In this document: positions 36,378 through 40,571 of the stretch, piece after piece
Numbering within the stretch: position 1 is the stretch's first letter
Layout of the letters: each line of letters starts with the position of its first letter
Assembly (NCBI GenBank): GCA_017993715.1
Contig: JAGOME010000042.1
Span: 1 to 40,571, forward strand
Direction: 5' to 3'
DNA: 40,571 bases
From: Phycicoccus sp.
Lineage (GTDB): Bacteria > Actinomycetota > Actinomycetes > Actinomycetales > Dermatophilaceae
Position numbers and translations under genes: made by a program
Notes under the pieces: model-generated
Database searches by the model: none
What the model saw: the letters and a program-made list of their open reading frames with translations, nothing else
Told to the model about the DNA's origin: nothing

Positions 36378-37800
36378 GGCGCTCTCCCGGATCCAGAGCG
36401 GCCCCCGGGGCGCGCGCGTCGGCGCCTTCTTCGACCTCGACGGGACCCTCGTCGAGGGGTTCACGGCGACGGCATTCTTCACGGAGGCCTTACGTGCGGG
36501 TTGGGTCTCTCCCCTGAATGCCGTGCGCACCCTGGCCGCCGCCGTCGACGGCACTCACCTGGGCGGGTCTGCCACCGATGCCGGGCTGCGGGCGGTGCGA
36601 GCGCTGGCGGGTCGCGAGGAGCGCGAGCTGGTTGCTTTGGGGGACCGGCTCTTTCGCGACGTGACGGCGGCGACCATCCGGCCCGAAGCGCGTGAGCTCG
36701 TGCAGGCGCATCTGCGGCGCGGCCACACGGTCGTGGTCTCATCGGCGGCGACCAGTTATCAGGTGGAGCCGATCGCGGCGGACCTCGGCATCGCGCACGT
36801 GGTCTGCACTCGCACCGAGGTGGCCGACGGCCGCCTGACCGGCGAGATCAACGGCCGGATGCTGTGGGGACCCCACAAGGCCCGGGCCGTGCGGGAGTTT
36901 GCCCAGTCCCGGCGGATCGACCTGACCCGCAGCTACGCCTACGGCAATGGCGCCGAGGACGTCGCGTTCCTGGCCACGGTCGGCGCCCCGACGGCCATCA
37001 CCCCGGATCCGGGCCTGGCGCGGGCAGCCGAGCGCCTCGGCTGGCCGACGCTGGCCCTGGCTGCGCCCAGAGTGCCGGACTCTCTCGGCGTGCTGCGCAC
37101 CATGGCCGGGCTCGCCGGGCTCAATGCCGGTGCCAGCCTGGGCGCGGCCCTCGGGCTGCTCCGACGCGACCGGCAGCTCGCCGTGCGCACCGGCGTCGGG
37201 CTGGGGTGCGACGCCCTGCTCACTCTCAGCGGGGTCCGGCTCGAGGTCACCGGACAGCACCATCTGGCCCTGGCCCGCCCGGCCATCGTCGTGGCCAACC
37301 ACCAGAGCGCCATCGACCCGGTGGTCCTCGCCTCGTTGCTCCGCAGCGATTTCACCGTCATCGCCAAGCGAGAGGCGCGCTTTGACCCGCGAGCCCTCGT
37401 CGGCTCCGCGGTCCTTGACCCGGTCTATATCGACCGCTCCAACTCGGCGCAGGCACGCGCCTCCCTGGCCGCGGTCGGGGACCGGATCGCCTCCGGCACC
37501 TCGCTGCTCATCTTCCCGGAGGGGACCCGGTCGGCAACGCGGCGCCTGGCCCCCTTCCGCAAGGGGGCCTTCCACCTGGCGGTCGCGACCGGTGTCCCGA
37601 TCGTCCCCATCGTGCTGCACAACACCGGTGACGTGCTGCCCAAGGGCGCCCGCGTCATTCGTCCCGGGGTGGTGCGCGTAGAGATCCTCCCGGCCCGCGT
37701 GGGATGGTCGACCTCAGGGTTGAGTGACCAGATCGAGGACCTGCGCTCGGCCTACCAAGACGCACTGGGCGTCGCCACCGGCTCAAGGAGGAGCTCATGA
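36364..37800 (+). CDS. plsC: HAD-IB hydrolase / 1-acylglycerol-3-phosphate acyltransferase fusion
   Basis: This encodes 478 residues from ATG at 36364, overlapping plsB by 14 bp. Residues 15-225 are a HAD-IB phosphatase-like domain (FFDLDGTLVEG with Asp24 and Asp26, VSSAATSYQVEPIA, YGNGAED). In the last motif Asn195 stands where the first Asp of DxxxD is usual. Residues 270-470 are PlsC: VVANHQSAIDP (His313, Asp318) and IFPEGTRS. PlsC makes phosphatidate. The HAD domain could dephosphorylate an intermediate, but this is unproven in such fusions. The same fusion occurs in M. tuberculosis Rv2483c. Confidence 0.9.
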   Translation: MELAEALSRIQSGPRGARVGAFFDLDGTLVEGFTATAFFTEALRAGWVSPLNAVRTLAAAVDGTHLGGSATDAGLRAVRALAGREERELVALGDRLFRDVTAATIRPEARELVQAHLRRGHTVVVSSAATSYQVEPIAADLGIAHVVCTRTEVADGRLTGEINGRMLWGPHKARAVREFAQSRRIDLTRSYAYGNGAEDVAFLATVGAPTAITPDPGLARAAERLGWPTLALAAPRVPDSLGVLRTMAGLAGLNAGASLGAALGLLRRDRQLAVRTGVGLGCDALLTLSGVRLEVTGQHHLALARPAIVVANHQSAIDPVVLASLLRSDFTVIAKREARFDPRALVGSAVLDPVYIDRSNSAQARASLAAVGDRIASGTSLLIFPEGTRSATRRLAPFRKGAFHLAVATGVPIVPIVLHNTGDVLPKGARVIRPGVVRVEILPARVGWSTSGLSDQIEDLRSAYQDALGVATGSRRSS

Positions 37801-38807
37801 AGGCACCGAAGGTCACCGTGCTGGGAGGTGGCTCGTGGGGGACGGCCGTGGCCTCCATCGCCGCCCGCAACACCGACACCATGATCTGGGCGCGGGATGA
37901 GGCGACGGTCGAGGGCATCAACACCCAGCACCTCAACGAGCGCTATCTCTCCGGCCTGCCCCTGCATCCCAAGCTCCGGGCGACCGCGGATCTGGAGGAG
38001 GCGGTCACTCGCGCCGACGTCATCGTCCTCGGTGTGCCCTCCAAGGCCTGCCGTGCGGTCCTCGGCGAGGTGGCCGAGTATCTGCGCCCGTGGGTGCCCG
38101 TCGTCTCCCTCGTCAAGGGACTCGAAGCGGGCAGTCGACTGCGGATGACCCAGGTGGTCGCCGAGGTCCTCCCGGGCCATCCGGTCGGCGTGCTCGGCGG
38201 GCCCAACATTGCCCGCGAGGTGGTCCAGGGGTATGCCGCCGCGGCCACGTTGGCGATGCCGGACCAGCACCTGTCCGAGGCCTTGCAGCGGCTGCTGAGC
38301 AGTCGGGGGTTCCGGGTGTACACCTCGACCGATGTCGCGGGCGCCGAGCTCGGCGGTGCCCTGAAGAACGTTTTCGCGATCGCCACCGGCATCGGTGATG
38401 GCTTGGAGGCTGGTGACAACACCCGGTCGATGGTCATCACGCGATCGCTGCGCGAGCTGTCCCGGCTGGGCGAGGCGATGGGTGGTCAGGCGCTGACCTT
38501 CTCCGGATTGGCCGGCATGGGCGACCTGATCGTCACGTGCACGAGCCCGTTCAGCCGCAATCGCCGCACGGGGATGATGCTCGCGCGGGGGATGAGCCTG
38601 GACGAGATCGCCACGGAGCTGCGCCAGGTCGCCGAGGGTGTCGGCTCGGCCTCGGTCGTCATGGAGCTGGCTCGCGAGTACGAGGTGAACATGCCCATCG
38701 CGGCGGAGGTCGACGCGGTCCTCAATCATGGCCAGGTGGTGAGTCGGGCCTTCCGGGGCCTGCTGCGTCAGCCGCCGGAGCACGAGTTCGAGGGGAGTTC
38801 CTGGTAG
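37797..38807 (+). CDS. gpsA: Glycerol-3-phosphate dehydrogenase [NAD(P)+]
   Basis: This encodes 336 residues; ATG at 37797 overlaps the previous stop, with AAGGAGGAG upstream. The Rossmann motif VLGGGSWGTAVAS and catalytic-region GGALKNVFAIATGIGDGL, then TFSGLAGMGDLIVTC, are diagnostic. It reduces dihydroxyacetone phosphate to glycerol 3-phosphate, the substrate of PlsB encoded two genes earlier. The length is normal. Confidence 0.95.
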   Translation: MKAPKVTVLGGGSWGTAVASIAARNTDTMIWARDEATVEGINTQHLNERYLSGLPLHPKLRATADLEEAVTRADVIVLGVPSKACRAVLGEVAEYLRPWVPVVSLVKGLEAGSRLRMTQVVAEVLPGHPVGVLGGPNIAREVVQGYAAAATLAMPDQHLSEALQRLLSSRGFRVYTSTDVAGAELGGALKNVFAIATGIGDGLEAGDNTRSMVITRSLRELSRLGEAMGGQALTFSGLAGMGDLIVTCTSPFSRNRRTGMMLARGMSLDEIATELRQVAEGVGSASVVMELAREYEVNMPIAAEVDAVLNHGQVVSRAFRGLLRQPPEHEFEGSSW

Positions 38808-38809
38808 CC

Positions 38810-40249
38810 GTGCCGCAGACCCCCACCGACGAGGAGCGCTGGAGCCAGGCCGCCGCCTGGAGCCGCTCGACCCACCTCAACGAGCTCGAGACCACGATGT
38901 GGCGGTCCGAGCGGCATCCGGAGCAGTCCTCGACCATTGCCGCCCTGCTCATTCTCGACCGCGCGCCGGAGGCCGAGCGGCTCGCCGCCGCCCACGCCTG
39001 GGCGGCGGAGCTCGTCCCGCGCGTGCGACAGCGGGTCGTCGAGCCCCTTCTGCCGACCGGGCCTCCGGCGTGGGTCAACGACAACGACTTCGACCTGGGC
39101 TACCACCTGCGACGTCAGCTGATCTGGCCCGGATCCGAGCGCAAGGCCCTGCTCGGCATGGTGCGCACTCTCCTGCTCACTCCGTTCGATCGCCGCCGGC
39201 CGCTTTGGGAAGCGACGCTGATCGAGGGTTTGGCCGGTGGGCGGGCGGCCTACCTGCTCAAGGCGCATCACTCCCTGGCCGATGGGGTGGGCATGATCCA
39301 GCTCCTCAGCGGTCTGAACAGTCGCACCCGCGGACACATCGCGGACAAGCCCGTCACGGCGGCGACGGACCCCGTGTGGCAACAGACGGTGAGCCCGTGG
39401 GAGGTGACCGTCGACGGTGTCAGCGCGTTCGTGCGCGCGGCCGTGGACGCGTCCCCGGACGTTCTTGGTGGCCTCGCGGGCGCGGTCCTCAACCCGGTCG
39501 CGGCCCTGTCGGCGAGCCAGCGGTACCTCGCCTCGTTCCGCCGCACGGTGATCCCGCCCGACGCCGGCACCCAGTCTCCGCTCCTGCGTCGTCGCACCGG
39601 TCGGTCCTGGTCGCTGCGTTATCTCGACTGTTCCCTGGCCGAGTTGCGCGCCGCGGGGAAGGCCGCTGGCGGCTCGATCAACGACGCCTACCTCGCGGCA
39701 CTACTCGGGGGGCTGCGTCGCTACCACGAACGGCATGACGTCGTCGTGGACGACATCCCCATAACGGTCCCAGTTTCGCTGCGCGGCGCGTCGGATCCGT
39801 TGGGGGGCAACAAGTTTGCTGGCGCAGTCCTCCCGGGGCCGGTTGGCGTGGTGGACCCGGTTGAGCGCATCGCCCAGGTGCGGGGCTTGATGTTGGCCGC
39901 GACCACCGAGCCGGCCCTCGATGCGTTCTCGGTGATGGCGCCCCTCGTCAACCGGCTGCCGTCGGTGGTGGGCTCGACGGCCATGCGGCTCGGCGCTCGG
40001 AACGACCTCGCCGCCTCCAACGTGCCGGGCATTCGCGAGCAGGTCTATCTCGCCGGGGCGCGGGTCGAGCAGACGATCCCCTTCGGGCCGCTGCCGGGCG
40101 TGGCGATGATGGCCGTCATGACCTCCTATGTCGAACGGTGCAGCATCGGGCTCACCCTGGACTCGGCGGCCTTCCCCGACGCGGATGTGTTGGAGTCGTG
40201 CTGCGCCGAGGGGCTCGAGGAAGTGCTGGCCGTCGGACGTCCGCTCTGA
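38810..40249 (+). CDS. Wax ester synthase / diacylglycerol acyltransferase (WS/DGAT)
   Basis: This encodes 479 residues from GTG at 38810, 2 bp after gpsA. The active-site KAHHSLADGVGM (His153, His154, Asp158, Gly159) is the HHxxxDG motif of WS/DGAT enzymes. SINDAYLAALLGGLRRYHE and a late SNVPG/PLPGVAMM region are typical of the C-terminal half. It transfers acyl groups from CoA to diacylglycerol or alcohols, forming storage lipid. As the last gene of the operon it closes a route from glycerol phosphate to triacylglycerol, except for an evident phosphatidate phosphatase. Confidence 0.92.
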   Translation: MPQTPTDEERWSQAAAWSRSTHLNELETTMWRSERHPEQSSTIAALLILDRAPEAERLAAAHAWAAELVPRVRQRVVEPLLPTGPPAWVNDNDFDLGYHLRRQLIWPGSERKALLGMVRTLLLTPFDRRRPLWEATLIEGLAGGRAAYLLKAHHSLADGVGMIQLLSGLNSRTRGHIADKPVTAATDPVWQQTVSPWEVTVDGVSAFVRAAVDASPDVLGGLAGAVLNPVAALSASQRYLASFRRTVIPPDAGTQSPLLRRRTGRSWSLRYLDCSLAELRAAGKAAGGSINDAYLAALLGGLRRYHERHDVVVDDIPITVPVSLRGASDPLGGNKFAGAVLPGPVGVVDPVERIAQVRGLMLAATTEPALDAFSVMAPLVNRLPSVVGSTAMRLGARNDLAASNVPGIREQVYLAGARVEQTIPFGPLPGVAMMAVMTSYVERCSIGLTLDSAAFPDADVLESCCAEGLEEVLAVGRPL

Positions 40250-40250
40250 C

Positions 40251-40275
40251 GCGCTACCCGCGGCAGGGGTAGCGC
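40251..40275. terminator. Terminator hairpin after the lipid operon
   Basis: GCGCTACCC (40251-40259) pairs perfectly with GGGTAGCGC (40267-40275) around a 7-nt loop, 1 bp after the WS/DGAT stop. There is no T-run, as is common in Actinobacteria. Confidence 0.7.
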
Positions 40276-40374
40276 CGGGAGTGGTCTGCCAGTGATTGGC
40301 GAAGGTCCGACTGGAGTCGGGTTCTGTGGGCCCGTCGGCAGTGTGGTTCGGAAAGTGGGCCAGGTCGGGCGTTG

Positions 40375-40571
40375 TCAACCTGTGTGGAGTCGTTCGAGCT
40401 CGAGTTTTCGTTCGTCGGGGAGGTTGATGCCGGCGTAGTAGCCGGGGACTGTCCGAGGAACGGTGTTTCTGGCCGACACGCCGGCAAGAGTCGGCGAGGA
40501 AGGCTGGTCACCGATGACCGAGAAGATCCAGGGCATGAGCACAATGCCCAAGACAGCAGTGAAGTCCCGTA
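40375..40571 (-). CDS. C-terminal part of an unknown membrane-type protein (runs off the edge)
   Basis: An open frame enters from the right edge and stops at 40375-40377. The visible 64 residues have a hydrophobic stretch (FTAVLGIVLMPWIFSVIG) then a polar tail ending PGYYAGINLPDERKLELERL and HTG. Codon third positions are G+C-rich, which supports coding. It is convergent with the lipid operon, with the terminator between. I do not recognise the family. A rival + strand start at 40514 opens only 19 codons and is less likely. Confidence 0.4.
   Translation of the reverse strand, partial: RDFTAVLGIVLMPWIFSVIGDQPSSPTLAGVSARNTVPRTVPGYYAGINLPDERKLELERLHTG

Noticed and set aside
40514-40571. Plus-strand gene start at the right edge
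   Set aside because: Only 19 codons are visible; the overlapping minus-strand frame is longer and better supported by codon use and context.

Overview
The window is G+C-rich (near 70% by eye) and chromosomal, from an actinobacterium, probably Micrococcales (Intrasporangiaceae/Dermatophilaceae-like). This rests on the gyrA / DUF3566 / tRNA-Ile / DLW-39-type small protein / tRNA-Ala block, the TRRTxTxGxAWA-type signal peptides, the PlsB / HAD-PlsC / WS-DGAT lipid cluster and the frequent GTG starts with ATGA/GTGA overlaps. No species can be named from sequence reading alone.

Layout. 0.2-1.2 kb: DUF1648 membrane protein. 1.2-7.0 kb: two divergent IclR regulators, then a five-gene lower meta-cleavage operon (2-hydroxypenta-2,4-dienoate hydratase, acylating acetaldehyde dehydrogenase, 4-hydroxy-2-oxovalerate aldolase, 4-oxalocrotonate decarboxylase, 4-oxalocrotonate tautomerase). 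7.1-13.3 kb: an accessory block. A translationally coupled AAA+ ATPase and TPR/membrane-protein operon lies between two decayed short-chain dehydrogenase remnants that share a 99-bp near-identical direct repeat. Outside these lie two secreted proteins with the same twin-arginine-like signal and one unlisted 55-residue Pro/Thr-rich protein. 13.4-14.9 kb: a 2-hydroxymuconic-semialdehyde-type dehydrogenase, the enzyme missing from the meta operon. It carries the same GTTCC-N7-GGAAC palindrome found at the first IclR gene and before the meta operon, so the three loci look like one regulon.

15.6-25.3 kb: gyrB, a 5-oxoprolinase operon (pxpA, an SDR, pxpB, pxpC), gyrA, DUF3566, tRNA-Ile, DLW-39-type protein, tRNA-Ala. 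The oxoprolinase operon separates gyrB from gyrA, and recF is not upstream of gyrB. 25.3-28.6 kb: a lower-G+C island next to tRNA-Ala, with a DUF3800-like gene, a winged-helix gene, a degraded tyrosine integrase and a small winged-helix gene. 28.7-32.8 kb: a pRiA4b ORF-3-like protein, a ROK regulator and a PucR/CdaR regulator. 32.9-40.2 kb: a coupled glycerolipid operon (acyl-CoA ligase, PlsB, HAD-PlsC fusion, GpsA, WS/DGAT) that takes dihydroxyacetone phosphate and fatty acids towards triacylglycerol. A partial minus-strand gene runs off the right edge.

Two signals cut across genes. First, the octamer GAATGCCG/CGGCATTC occurs about 38 times, roughly once per kb, on both strands and in several reading frames, and is absent from the tRNA-adjacent island. 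Second, the shared GTTCC-N7-GGAAC operator unites distant catabolic genes. All counts were made by eye.
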